A DNA stretch of 64,000 bases from Polytrichum commune (taxonomy: Eukaryota > Streptophyta > Polytrichopsida > Polytrichales > Polytrichaceae): positions 10,168,001 through 10,232,000 of the forward strand of contig OX485804.1 in assembly GCA_950295325.1 (NCBI GenBank). The letters run 5' to 3'. The position numbers were made by a program, and so were the translations under genes. Each line of letters starts with the position of its first letter. The stretch's first letter is position 1. This document shows positions 22,412 through 35,121 of this stretch, one piece after another. Under the pieces are notes generated by a model. That model ran no database searches, was not told where the DNA came from, and saw only the letters and a list, made by a program, of their open reading frames with translations.

Positions 22412-25400
22412 ATGAAATGCTGTTGCTTACTGACGGTGCTGGCGATGTCTCTGCTGGTGGTGGGAATCTCGGTGGGAGTGCCTTTAGCCATGCGGAAGGT
22501 TAGGGAAGCAGTGAAGGAGATAGGTGACACGGCGGTCCGGGAAGCCTGCGAAGTAGTGACATCCTACCCCGAAACCTGCAAGGAGACTTTCTCATCATCA
22601 TCAGCATCAGCATCAGCATCAAGCAACAACAACGATGACGACGAGGACGACAACGACGGGACGACTAAGAATTACGACCGCACCGCAGTCGGAGTCACAA
22701 TCTTCTCTCTGCAAACTGCTTCGGCAGGAGTGAATGACACCTTGGCTGCCATCCTCGCCCTGAACGAATCTAAATCATCAGAAAAGGGCCACGTCGGTGG
22801 AGTAATTGCACTTGCGGCTGTCACAGAAGTTTGTGTGGAAAGCCTAACTTCGTCCATGGAGCTATTGGAAGCTGCAGTGAAAGAGCTTAACGTGACGGAG
22901 ATGATGAAGTCGCCGTTAACCACACATGACATCGATTGGAAGGATCCCGAAGGTGTGAAAGGAAGGGAGCAGGTGCAGTTGGGGGATGTCAAAGTGTGGG
23001 CGACTGCGGCTATGGAGATGCACGCCACTTGCATCGATGCTGTCGTGGAGATCGGCACTCCTTCGGTCGATCCCTCTCCGAATATATATTTACTTCTAAT
23101 GCTGCTTCTAATGAATTTCAGATCATTTCTCCTTATTTCACAAACAAGAGCAACATGCTTGGAAAGAGGAATTTCATTGCAACTATTTGTGTCTGCGTTA
23201 CGAACCTTAACACTTTCAAATGTGGATGTTCTTATAACCGATTACAAGCTATTTTTCTAAAACACGGGTCACTCCTTGGGTATTTATTTTCACTTGTAAG
23301 AAACTTTATAGAATTTCTTACATTTTATAGTCTTACAAATGCTCATAATATGAAAGCATCTTCGAAATGGAGGGAATTATTGCATATGCGCGCGTTTCTC
23401 ATTCATCAAACATAAAAGCCCTGAAATAGTATGCAATGCTATTTTTAGTTGAGCCGACATCAAAGACCCTGAATTACTGTAGTCCGAGTCATGTGATATG
23501 AAACCTATAAGGGGTGAAGGTTCTATGTTTTATGTCGTATGTAATAATCCCACTCCTCCTTTGAAATGGTGCTTCTTACAAATGTTTTAGCAACTTCCAA
23601 CTGGTTTCTTAAGACGCCGACTTAATCTGCTCTAGATAGTCCCATCCCCTTTAGAACACTTCTTTCTATACCATGCTTGGAAAGAGGTTGACATGGTTCT
23701 AATGCTTCTTCTAAAGCATTCATGATTCATTAGAGCAACATGCTTGGAGGAGGTCGACATTGAAAGGAATCCATTGGTCTACAAGTTGTGTCATATGCAT
23801 TAGAAAAGCTTAACACTTTCAGAGTTTCAAATATGTTGATATTCTTACAACCAATTAGAAGGTCTAGCAATATTTCTAAAACAGGGGTCGCCATCCATAC
23901 CCACCCACCCCTGGTTATTTATTTTCACTTTCAAGAAGCATCTTAAAACATCTTAGAATAAATGTTCAATAATACTACAAATGCTCCTCCTCCTAAGTAG
24001 TACGAAAGCGGCTCCGAACTTAAAACGATGATGCATCCCACAAATGTTTTACCACTTTAAACCAGTTTTCTATTCTAGAGAGGCTGACCCCCTTGTGAGT
24101 CCTCCCCACAGATAGTTGCGACCCCGGGAAACAATCACAGACTCCAGGACAAGTCGTCCCACACGCACCAGCTTCTCAGCAACGCCCTCGCATTCCTCAA
24201 CGCCTTCGCCGCCTACGGCCCCAATTTCTTTAAATGGAAGTCCACGGAATTCAGTGTCCCCAACGACCTCACGAATCTCTCGGCGGAACCACCACCATCA
24301 TGGATGTCCCACCACCAGGGCCTAATTCCATCGTCTAAATTAATCCCAGGCCTCAGTAACCGACGGCGTAGACTTCTACTAATTTCCACTGATAATTCAT
24401 CCGGTGCTGGCGCCAACCCAGTACCTCAGTGGATGTACGTTGACACCGTTGTGGCGGCAGATGGGTCAGGGCAGCACACCACCATTCAAGAGGCAATAAA
24501 TTCGTATATAACCCGGAACATTAATGGAGCAATTGTTAGTACCGGAGCTTATGCTATTTACATCAAAGCCGGGGTTTACGAGGAGCAAGTCACAGTTCCA
24601 AAGCATGCTAAGAATGTGGTGTTTGTTGGAGATGGCGTTCAGACTGTCATCACAGGGAGCAGGAGCATCGGTTTGATGCAGCCTGGGATGACGACGTTCA
24701 AGTCGGCAACTCTCAGTGAGTTTACTGCATAATTAACCATTTTGGGGGGGGGAGTACCACGTGTCATCATGTGATTGGTTGAAACTAAGTTGCCATTGCT
24801 TTAGTGCTTTCAATTTATATCAAGATCTGCTGTTGACAGCCCCGAGTGGAAACTATGGTATGTAGGTAGCACTCTCCGAAGTGCTCGGAGTTAGTTGCTA
24901 ATACATTTTTAAGAAGCATGATTTTGACTGGACCGGCTCTTAAATTTATTTTCATTGATAAGTATTTTCGAGACTATAATTATAGAGAAATTTTATAAAC
25001 TGCCTTAGAAGGGGAAAAAATATAGAGGGTCTGGAAGGTGACCCCAAAATGCTTTTACTTATTAGATGTACTGATAACATTTGCAAGCGTAAAGGTTTTC
25101 TAACACAGATACAAATGAAAGCGGTGGATTTCTGTCAGTACCCTCTTTCCTAGCATGTTGCTCCTTTTTGTGAAATAAGGAATGACCAATACATGAGAAG
25201 AACTGAGCACTTAGAACCAGCTGGAATTCTAAAGGGGATTTCACGTAACAACGATGAGTTCTATATGCATGCAGCCAATGTGAGGCATCATGTCCTTGAA
25301 ACTGCAGAAATATGAGAGAAATATTCGATACATATGTCAAATCTTCTTCATGTTTGACGTAGAAACATAATTGCAGTTATTGAAGGAAGTGGGTTCGTGG

Positions 25401-26475
25401 GAAGATCATTCAAAGTGCAAAACACAGCTGGACCCAGTGGCCATCAGGCAGTGGCAGTCCGGGTGAGTGCCGACCAGGTCATCTTCTACCGGTGCATCTT
25501 TGAAGGCTGGCAAAGCACTCTACATGCTCACACATTCCGTCACTTCTATAGAGAATGCACCATCTCCGGCACTGTTGATTTCATTTTCGGGAACGCAGCT
25601 GCGGCTTTCCAGTTGTGCAATATCACTGCCAAGAATGTAATGCAGCCCACTAAGGTAAGCAGGCCTAATTCAGTTACTTTTCTTGATTGGACATCTTTAT
25701 TTGAGTGGGGTGTGGTTAAGTGTGAATCCACGGATGAACATAATAAAATTAAAATAAAAATAAAGAAAGAAAATGTTTAAAAAGAGATTAGAAAACATGC
25801 TCAAATTTGTAAACTATTCTAAGTACAATAGTGAACATAATTGAGGAAGATCATTTACAAAGAAAGTTTATCTTCACTTAGATAATGAAAAAGGTTTTCA
25901 TATAAGCTCCAAAAGTTATGAGAAAAATGGCTATGACCTCAATTTGGATTTGCTAATCATCTCATACTAATTGCATGTTTAATATCATAGGAGACGTAGG
26001 TGCAGAGCTAGTAGTGTCTGTTTTTAGGCCCACTTACCTTATTACTTTATTTCAGCCCAACACTTACTCCGCCCAAGGCCGGTCCGATTCACATCAAAAC
26101 ACTGGTTTCTCTTTCCAAAATTGCACTTTTGAGGGATGCCAACCAAATAATATTAGTAGCCATAAGACCTACTTGGGTCGACCTATGAAGCCATATTCCG
26201 TATGTGTGCTCCTGATGTCGAATTTGGGGAGCCACATTGACCCCACTGGATGGCTGCCATGGAATAATAATGACACTGTACCCAACTTTAATGGGTCGTC
26301 CTCTAATTCTTTCTTTCTGGAGTATGGAAATCTTGGACCGGGCGCCAACACAACATATAGAGTTCCATGGTCGCACCAAACCCGTGAAGCAGGAGTTGCT
26401 GAAAAGTACCAGGCGAGCAATTTCGTACAAGCAGATTCATGGCAGCATCCTTTCGACATTCCCTTCAAGATTTAA
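22412..26475 (+). CDS. Pectin methylesterase 2, active-site Asp replaced (four exons)
   Basis: A paralogue of the gene at 11793. I infer exons 22412-23065, 24112-24715, 25377-25654 and 26056-26475, joining in frame to 651 residues. The last two introns fit consensus well; the first (donor G^GTCGAT, acceptor CACAG) is the least certain. The start MKCCCLLTV opens a signal anchor. The PMEI region contains an extra Ser/Ala/Asp-rich insert from a CATCAG-type microsatellite, and RRRRLLL marks the processing site. Catalytic motifs are GVYEE, QAVAVR, DFIFGNA (Asp about 487) and LGRPMK (Trp replaced by Met). The usual QDTLY is QSTLH: the acid/base Asp is Ser at about residue 466. It is probably poorly active or inactive, yet the frame is kept open. 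Intron 1 contains an internal tandem duplication and intron 3 a copy of the dispersed repeat. Confidence 0.82.
23150..24010. repeat. Diverged tandem duplication inside PME2 intron 1
   Basis: The block 23150-23350 (ATGCTTGGAAAGAGG, CTTAACACTTTCA, TTTCTAAAACACGGGTC, GGTATTTATTTTCACTT) recurs in the same order at about 23735-24000 (ATGCTTGGAGGAGG, CTTAACACTTTCA, TTTCTAAAACAGGGGTC, GGTTATTTATTTTCACTT). The spacing is about 580 bp. Neither copy reads as protein. Confidence 0.55.
25783..25995 (-). repeat. Copy of the dispersed ~300-bp repeat in PME2 intron 3
   Basis: In inverse orientation to the copy at 13447, it carries AAAGAGATTAG, AATAGTGAACATAATT, GAAGATCATTTA, AAGCTCCAAAAGTTATGAG, TCAATTTGGATTTGCTAA and CTCATACTAATTGCATG. 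It ends a few bases before the sequence leading to the exon 4 acceptor. Confidence 0.5.
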
Positions 26476-28201
26476 TCTAGAGTGCCTTATAACTTCTGTC
26501 ACCTGTTGTGCAGATAGGGCTCATAGATTTTACTTACCTGTTCAAGACATTAAATAAACGATACTCTAATGTCATTCTGTCCATCATGCTATTTATAATC
26601 AAACTCATAGATAAATTGAAATGAACCCTAGTAAATATTTGAGGCAATCAGTATTTGTGCTTGTAATCTGTGACACATTGGGAAGAATTATGGCTCGATA
26701 GTGAACACTTTCTTGGTAACATGTCTGTACATGAGAGACAACCAAAGGCACATGGGCATCATAGAAAGTCTTTCTACTCACTGGTCAAGTGATGTTTTTT
26801 GGGCAATGGGCCTTGCACCTTACTGGTAAAGGTAACTGGAAACAAGTTTCTACTACGAGATCATCTAAAGCCCTTTTAGCTCCAACAATTTGTAGTACCC
26901 TATGAAACCAAGTGGAGACGATGAGTACACATCATTGTAGATGTTTGATAAAGATTACCTTTAGAAAAATTATTGCAAGAACTAGCAGGTAAAAAATACT
27001 GAAGAATGATACACTAGCATGAGCACATGACTTAACTACCTTGTTCAACAGACATGAAAGTGCTTAATGCTATCTATGCTTGGAGAGATGAAAGTACTGA
27101 TTCTTTTGTAACTATAAGTGAACTCCGTTACTTCAACAATACATGCAAAGATTCCCACATGTGATATAGAAATGCAACAGGTGTACAACATCCTCAACAT
27201 ATGTTCCACAACATGTGCTCAGCGGGAGGAGATTATGATATTGTCAATTACAACTTCCCAATTAGGACCTCACAAAATGACCAGCGATTCCATGGTCCTT
27301 GTCACAAGATTCCCAATTTGAGCAGGCAGTCCTTGCCTCTACCTGATCAGGTCAGAAATAAGATTGTTCCTCAAAGCAGTAGTATGCTATGTGAAAAACA
27401 ACTACAGAATTGCAGCTGCTGTCTAGTTCCAAATGCGTAGTCCTCTTTGCAATCAGACAGCAACTTGCAGCATGAACTCGCAGTGTTTACATTCACACAG
27501 CCCCCTGCACAAGTCACATCACAGATTCATGGAGGTCTTGCATTTGTTGGAATAATTACTTGTCATCCTCAAGCTGTGTCACTTCAACAAACCTCATTAA
27601 TAGAACTGCAAGTTCTGTCAGAATATTGCATGTCCAGAACAATTCTAAGAGAAAAATCTGGAGAACAATGACATATACCATAGAAATTTTAGTGCACAAC
27701 CAGTGTCGTATTGCACTAAAACTTGACAAAATAGAACCAGAATGAAGCTCTTGTAATCAAGACAATGCACATCCCACATGCACCTACCTGTACAGATGCG
27801 TAAAGCTGAAAACAAATGCCAACAGCTGCTGCTAGACTTTGAGGTACACATTCCTGGAACACCTGGAAAGATGACCATATTGGGGAGCTGCAAAACCAGC
27901 CAGAACCAAAGTTAATTCTCTCGTTTTACACTCACATGGTGCATGTGTTAATAAAGCGACAACACAAGACACAAGCTCATACTGGTTTCTACTGCAAAGT
28001 CAACAAATGGCAAAATAAGCATGCAGTCAAACCAATATTGAATGAAAGAGGCATCTCAGTTGACTTAGTCACCTGAACATAGCTGTTACATAGATAAGAG
28101 TTCAAGTGATCCCAGATGGTCTTTGTAACATTTCATGGCCTTCGGAGCCATCACACAATTTCCCTTAAGAGAGCCAAGTGAACACAAAAGAAACAAACAA
28201 A
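26476..28201. other. Intergenic region between convergent genes
   Basis: It lies between the 3' ends of pectin methylesterase 2 and the maturase-like gene and presumably contains both 3' untranslated regions. I see no further gene, tRNA or recognisable repeat. Confidence 0.5.
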
Positions 28202-31200
28202 TTAGTCTTCGAATTCTTCACCCTCTCGCACAGGGGCTTCTGCTAGGCTTTTCTCAAGGCTGGAGAGAACTTGGTGATACACATCTACTTCCTCCTTCGG
28301 CAACAGTCCTTGTTGCAAGGCTGATGAAATGAAAAGGTGCAGTAAATCCTGAGTTTTATGTCGCCACTGTACGCTTTTTTCTTCAGGTATAGATAAGAGC
28401 TGTTGAGAGGCTGTCTCAACAACACATCTTTTTGCTCCATCCTTGCCTAACTCACGACGCCATTTCTCATATGCAATAGCCCAACACTTCAAGACCACAT
28501 TCCGGCATTCCCTCATCCAGCGCTCCTCGAGTTGCTGTTTGACCCTCATAGTCTGAACTTTCTTTTTAGCCATTGCTCGGGTGTGTGCAGAGCTGATCTC
28601 CGGCAAATCTTTTGGGTCAAGGACTCGCATGTATGCACCCAAGAAGAGCGTCTTGTCCGAAATAGCATGAGTAAGACGAGTCTTCTCCATATCCACCTCA
28701 AGGTGTAGGTTGGATTTAAGGAACGTGGTAAGCCTTTTCATAATTTTCAAGCCCGTGCTCTTGTTGCCTGTCAGGCCAACCAGAAAGTCATCACCAACCC
28801 TCACATATGTTACCCTAGTGTAAGTAGGGTCTTTGTAATCTATGCGACTAATTCGCAATTTTTTTGCCATCGCCAGGCGATGCTGTTTTTCACGCCTCAA
28901 TTGTTCAGAATTTCCACCTAACCTAGCCATAGTACTCTTGTCAATAAACATAAGCCTGCGATATGCAGGACTTATGGTCCTTTTGGCTGCAGTATTCCAT
29001 TCCTGTTTTATCGCTTCAACCTCTTCATCAAGTTTCTGGAAATAGATATCGCATAGAATTGAAGACAATAGGCTTCCGTCTTCAACATTCGATCTTTCCA
29101 TACCCACTATTCCTGCATTGAACATCTTTCTCAATGTGTCAAGAAACCGCTGGTCCTGCACCTTCTCCCGAATAATGCTCTGCAGTCTCTTCTGAGTTGC
29201 TTCATTATAGCTCTTTTCCACGTCAAAATTCATGAACCACGATGTCCCTTTCCATCCATATTTGACAAACTCAAAGGCTCTATGTTTGCAATTGAAAGCA
29301 TGGGAAGACAAGGACGCCCCATATATTTCAGCTAATATGACTCTAAAAGCTTCTAATACTATTTGATCTTTGGGATAAATAACCCGAATCGACCTCATCC
29401 CCTCCCTCTGCCCCAGCACAGGTATGTTGACGCGCCTCACAGGTCTAAACTCGTATGTCCCAGCCCGCAACTCATCCGCACATTGCTCAAACCAATTCCA
29501 ACCAACAGTCTCCTGGGAGGAAAATATCCTGCTCATTCCTTTATTATTCTTGAGGTTTTCATAGGCTGATGCTAATGCATGAGGATCCGCAATGCGCTCA
29601 ATCACCTTTCGATGTTTCCCATCCCCATGCGGTCGCAGTCTTGAAACCTCACTCAGATCATCCAACTGGCCATAATCTGAATCTCCAATTTCACTCGGCC
29701 TGAAATCATGCTCTTCAGTGCCTACTATTGTCGACTCACTTTCACCTCTTGGCAGGTCAAAATTCTCGCCTACCTCAGGTGGTTCAGTGTCTCCTGTGTT
29801 TGAAGAGATTTCACATTCCTCATTTAAGCACTCGGTTATTTGGTCTTCAGCTCCCTGCAAGTACTTTACAATGTCCAGGGCCTCACTTGATAATCCTCTC
29901 GAGTGAGTCATTCTGAACAGGGCTGCATTAGAAGACAATCTAAGAGCTGGCAGGACACCTCCCAGGTCAGTCCTAAATTGAGTAGCCTCCTGCAATGGAG
30001 GAAGCACCACAATATATCAAAATTGATTTCACATTGCTTATGCTCCAACCTAAAACCCTGAACTACATTCTGATTTCCAAATCCTGACTCCCAATCGCAA
30101 ATCCAATGCAGCAGCAACATGAAAACGAACCACGATGTCATTTAGGCACATCACAAAGCATAATTTTCTCACCTGCACCTTATGATACTTGCCAAAGTCA
30201 CCCTCCCGGTAGTAGGCCAAAGTTCTCCTTGCTATTTTGTCTCTCTTCAATGCTGCTGTAGAAGACAATTCACGAGCTGGCAGAACAGTCCCCAGACCAG
30301 TCCTCCATTGAAAAGTGTCCTGCAACGGTGGAACCATCACAATATATCAACACTATTTTCACATCAATTCAATCACATCAAACCACAACATCAAGTCAAT
30401 ACCTTGAACTCCTAAAACCCTCTGCACTCACTATTTCCCACTTTCCATGTAAACGAGTAGCGCCAACCTCGCGAATCAACTTCATTGTGCTCCAACCTTA
30501 AACCCTCAACTCCAAAACCTGGCTCCCAGTCCAATGCGGCAGCAAAATGAAAAGGAACCACGGTGTGATTTAGGCACCACAAGAGCATCACACAGAGTAA
30601 TTTTCCCACCTGAAACATCTGATAATTGCCAAAGTCAACGTTATGGTAGTAGGCCCAAAATCTCCTTCCAATTTTGTGTCCCTCCAATCCCTCAAATGCA
30701 GCCGTAAAAGACAATTTACGAGCTGGCAGGTCAGTCCCCAGACCAGTCCCCATTTGAAGAGCCTCCTGCAATGGTGGAAGCATCACAATATATATTCAAT
30801 GATTTCACATCCATTCAATCACATCAAACTACAACATCGAGTCAATACCTTGAAGTCCTAGAACCCTCTGCACTCACTATTCCCCACTTTCCATGTAAAC
30901 GAGTAGCGCCAACCTCGAGGTTCAACTTGATTGTGCACGAACCTTAAACCCTCAACCCTAAATTCCAAATCCTGAATTCCCATCGCAAACCCAATTTGGC
31001 AGCGAGATGAAAGCGAACCACGGTGCAATGTAGGCACATCACAAGAGCATCACACAGCGTAATTTTTCCACCCGCACCTTCTGATACTTGCCAAAGACGC
31101 CGTTATGGTAGTAGGCCAAAACTCTCCTTCCGATTTTGTCTCCCTTCAATGCCGCCGTAGAAGACAATTTACGAACTGGTTGAGGAGCCTCCTGCAATGG

Positions 31201-31671
31201 TGGAAGCATCACAATATATCAACATTGATTTCACATCGATTCAATCACATCAAACCAGAACATCGAATCAATACCTTAAACTCCTAAAACCCTCTGCACT
31301 CACTATTCCTCAATGTCCATGTAAACAAGTAGCGCCAACCTCGGGATTCAACTTAATTGTGCTCCAACCTTAAACCCTTCACCCTCAACCCTCAACACTC
31401 AACCCTAATTCCAAATCCTGACTCCGAATCGAAAACCGAAGGCGACAGCAAGATGCAAAGGTAGCACGGTGTGATTTCGGCACACTACAAAGAACATCAC
31501 ACAAAGTGATTTGCTCACCTGGAGATTTTGACACTTGGGCAAGTCGTCCAGCGAGTGGTAGGCCCCGAAGTTGGAGGCCAAAATTCTTGGTACTATTGCT
31601 TCTGCCTTCAATCCCGCCTTTGCTGCTGAAGCCGCAGCAACAGCAGCTGCTCCTCCCCCTACGGGAGGCAT
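28202..31671 (-). CDS. Nuclear group II intron maturase-like reverse transcriptase (five exons)
   Basis: Exons on the minus strand are 31671-31519, 31191-31072, 30765-30610, 30319-30173 and 29989-28202. All introns are GT-AG and phase 0, giving 787 residues. The last exon encodes a reverse transcriptase related to group II intron maturases: VIYPKDQIVLEAFRVIL (RT1/2), FMNFDVEKSYN (catalytic Asp about 448), GSLLSSILCDIYFQKLD, YVRVGDDFLVG (Gly-Asp-Asp about 591-593, in place of YADD) and KTRLTHAISDKTLFLGAYM. A basic helical C-terminus follows; I do not clearly see domain X or an endonuclease. The Ala-rich start (MPPVGGGAAAVAAASAAKAG) suits an organelle presequence. By analogy with plant nMAT proteins it may help splice mitochondrial introns, which is inference. 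Exons 2-4 and the 5' end of exon 5 are tandem duplicates of one another. Confidence 0.82.
29880..31191 (-). repeat. Tandemly duplicated exon-intron units in the maturase-like gene
   Basis: Four units of about 350-450 bp each contain a CACCATTGCAG-type acceptor, an exon beginning EAPQP, EALQM, DTFQW or EATQF, the shared core LPARKLSSTAAL...GDKIGRR.LAYYHN..FGKYQ, and an intron starting GTGNGA with conserved stretches (TGATTTAGGCACA, GTGCTCCAACCTTAAACCCT, CACATCGATTCAATCACATCAAACC). Exon lengths are 120, 156 and 147 nt, and the fourth copy is fused to the long last exon. Both exons and introns are recognisably duplicated, so whole genomic units were copied. Confidence 0.8.
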
Positions 31672-33149
31672 CGTTACGCACACACTCTACAACACTTTCT
31701 TCAGACTTCTTGTCGATCATTCAGTGTCGCAATTGGCAGGGCCTTTCACCCATCTCTGATTCCTCAACATCACGCTTCGAAGACCGGATTTCTTCATCTC
31801 TTCCTCCTCTAAGTTACATCACATCCGCAACGTATGTGATGTTATTACTGTCTCTGCATACAAATTTCCAAAGGCAAGTTTCTTTAGGTGAACCACACAT
31901 TCAAACACATCCGAAAATGTCATGGTCCAACAAATTGTTTACAACGATGAGTGTGCACAACTTTTTCTCTACGGTAATTACGTTACATAATACAGTCTAA
32001 CCTCGTTACTACAACACTCATTTATACGACACCCTCGATATTAAGACACATTTTTGCGAGACCAAATTTTTTAGTTCAAAACTCCCTCTTTTATACAACT
32101 ACGACATTTAGAATCTCCATTTTGTCATATCAAAGAGGTAGTTAATGCTAAAATTCCTTTTATCTATGTAATGTGTATCTAAAATACATCCATTTTCACT
32201 TGGGAACTACTTGGAAACTTCACTTATCATTGGGAATTTGATGATAATTAGGGTAACTAATGTAGAATGGACATGGTTAGGGTTAAAGTGGCCTCTTGCC
32301 TAGTATGTTGCCTTGTACACGGGTGATATAATATCACCAATACTTGATGCTAAACATCATGTATCATTGTTGTCTAGTTTCTTATTAAAGAACTCTTTAT
32401 ATTCTGATGTTAATGAAATTATTAGTTTTCAAAAGTTAGTTGGAAATTTGGATAAGATGACAGTTGCTAACTTGGATAGGCAACACTATAGATCTTTGGA
32501 CTCCTGTTTCAAAAGTTCTTGAGAATATTTGTATTTGTTGGCTCTGTCTATAGGATAGAGACTATGCATCAACTTCTTCTTTTCAAGAGCAAATTTCCTA
32601 ACCACTTTGTGTTCACACTTGGACGTTACTTGTTCTTGTTATTTTGGTCCACTTTATGTAATGTGGATGTTAACTATAGTTTTTATATATATATATACAA
32701 GTGCTCCCTAAAATGCATTGAAAGAAATCTAGTTAACTATAGTTAATTTGGCAGTTCTTGATTATTTATTTTAAAATTTTCGGGTGATAAATGAGTAGCT
32801 TCAATCCTTGACTTGTATTTGAGAAGAAGGTGCACAAAATCCAAGAAAGATTTGGTATAGTGAATAGCCATGGATTGACGTGAGCAAAGTAATCAACTAC
32901 AATTGTAGTCTTTCATAGCAAAAGATAGAGCCTCACAGTTCTACCGTTTTCTTGTTTAGAATTACAAGTTATTATTTCATATCATCTATATTGCTTAAAC
33001 TCGTTGTATATATTTTTAAGCTCATATTACTTATGTTTTCATATTCCCTCGATAATACGACAACTTTATGCCATTTGTCATATTAATGAGAAGACGACAC
33101 CTCAATAAGACAATTTTTTTTTTGTTTCCCAAACGTGTCATACTAAAGA

Positions 33150-33600
33150 GGGAGAAGAGTAGTCGTCAGATGCCCTTGTCTTGCAGCCACCCTCTCTTCA
33201 GTCAGGTCATTATTAGGGGCATGCCCCACGACCGGCAGCCTGCCGAATTCGTGGGCCCCCATTGGTCCATAGCTACCCTGTCCTACCAGACGACCGTCAA
33301 GAAGTCCACCGGCAGGCCTACGTGGCTGGCAGCAGGGTTGACGTCCAGGCAGTGTGCGGCCTCTGTCCTGGCCGAGGTCGATAGTAGGGCCCCGCACATG
33401 GGTAAAGGGGGGGCCTCAGCTCCCGCCTGGCGTAAGCTAGGTGGCCCCCCGCAGTTGGTCGGCGAGGGGGGCCGTCAGTCCACACCCTATGGCTGACGGG
33501 CCAGGTTGTACAGCCCCGCCCCCACGCCTCAGCTCCACCCTCCGCCACCCAGCCCCCCCCCCTTCTTGGAAATTTCGGGGGCGGCTAGAAATTTGAATAT
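33150..33600. other. GC-rich block without recognisable gene
   Basis: This stretch is far richer in G and C than the AT-rich DNA on both sides and ends in a run of C at about 33550. Open frames exist on both strands but none shows a known domain. It probably belongs to the surrounding mobile elements. Confidence 0.35.
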
Positions 33601-33664
33601 CTACAAAAAGTTCCAAAAAATCTACTCTAAAAGGGCGGTTATCTTTTGGGAGCCCAAAGCTTAA

Positions 33665-35121
33665 ATGGGGTCATTTAGGCCCAGCTCCTCACTCACATTT
33701 GGAGTGTCTTCTTGCTTGAACTTCTTATTAGAATGCCTTCTTTTAGCACATAAGGGTGTGCGCTCTAAGACACATTTTTTGCTTCCTTGTGCCGTGTCTA
33801 CCAAAAATGCCTTTAGTAGAGGAGGAGTTAATTTTAGTTTGTTTGCCTTCATGGTGGTATTTTTGACATTTCTAATTCGTAAAGCGCGTGTGCGACCAAC
33901 ATTAGATTTGTTGGATGGAAGTGTAGGGCCTAGGTATTTTTCTATAGTTGTTGTTTATTCGTGGATGCGACGTTTCCCACAAAAATTGTGGTGGATAGAA
34001 CCGAAACAAAATATTCATTATGATGTTGTTGAGGGAAATGTGTGGCATACTACCCCGGATATGTTAGATCGGAAATACCGGCAGACTTATAGGATGAGTT
34101 TCCTAGCATTTGAGTAGTTGGTTGCCGAACTCACACCGTTTTTGCGTCGTACTGCACAAATGTTTGTTAGATCTCATTTATCCATTAGGAAACAAGTGTG
34201 TTTGGTTTTGTACCGATTAGCCCATGGTTATTCTTGCAAAGCCATGAATATGTTGTATGGTTGTAGGGAATCTATCATTAGAAAATATACACTAATTGTT
34301 TGTAGGGTATTATCTTCTAGAAATGGACTATTTCATGCGTACATTCACGCACCTAGAGGGCATAGGTTAATGGATGTTATCCGTAAGTTCAGAGATTTTA
34401 CCGATTTGCCCAATGTGGTAGATGCTATAGATGGCACCCACATACCTTTGTCTACTAGGCCTCAAAGGGGTTTAAACCCTATGCCTTGTGATTTTTTCAA
34501 TAGAAAAAAATTTCATAGTGTGTTATTGCAAGCAGTGTGCGATGCAGAGGGATTTTTTTGGAATGTGTGTACAGGACAGCCCGGTAGAGTGCATGATGCC
34601 GCTCAGTTTGCTTGGTCAAAAATCTATACGCAATTGAAGACACGAGAGATTTTACCAGAGCCAATTTTAGAAATTGGTGGATTGGAAATTCGACGTACTT
34701 GCTTGGAGATTCCGCCTATTCTAGTCGCCCTTATTTGCTAAAGAATTTCAAGCCCAGTGTCAATGATCCCAGGTTTCAAGATAAAAGAAGATTTGATGAG
34801 TCCTTGAGTTCTGGCAGAGTTGTGATTGAACAAGCTTTTGTAGCATTGAAGAATCGATGGAGAATTTTGAAGAATTTGAATATGAGAGTAGACAAGGTTG
34901 CTACAATTACTTTTGCGTGTTGTGTTTTGCATAATTACTGCGAGATATTCACAGAGCGAGTTCCATTGCTAGACAATTTCGATCAACGTGCCGATCATTT
35001 TGTTGGAGTGTGTAGGGAACCTTTAAGAATATCTGGAGATGGTCGGGTTGGTAAAGTAGCAGGAGAACAGATGAGGGCAGCCCTGTTTGAAGCTTGGGTT
35101 GCAAGAAACCCATCTTTATGA
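33665..35121 (+). pseudogene. PIF/Harbinger DDE transposase, interrupted
   Basis: The protein matches the DDE_Tnp_4 nuclease of Harbinger transposases: VVDAIDGTHIPL (first Asp), GRVHDAAQF (second Asp), LGDSAYSSRPYLL and SGRVVIEQAFVALKNRWRIL (Glu). All three catalytic acids survive in the DNA, but not in one frame. A TAG at 34115-34117 interrupts SFLAFE*LVAELTPFLRR, and a one-base shift near 34690 is needed between EIGGLEIR and YLLGDSAY. After the shift the frame is open to a natural end at 35121. The true start is unclear; the ATG at 33851 (MVVFLTFLIRKARV) is more plausible than the one at 33665. The damage is light, implying recent inactivity. Confidence 0.8.

Noticed and set aside
33068-33496. 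142-residue frame in a GC-rich block
   Set aside because: Equally long frames exist on the other strand; composition-driven, no domain, and it runs out of the end of a transposon copy.
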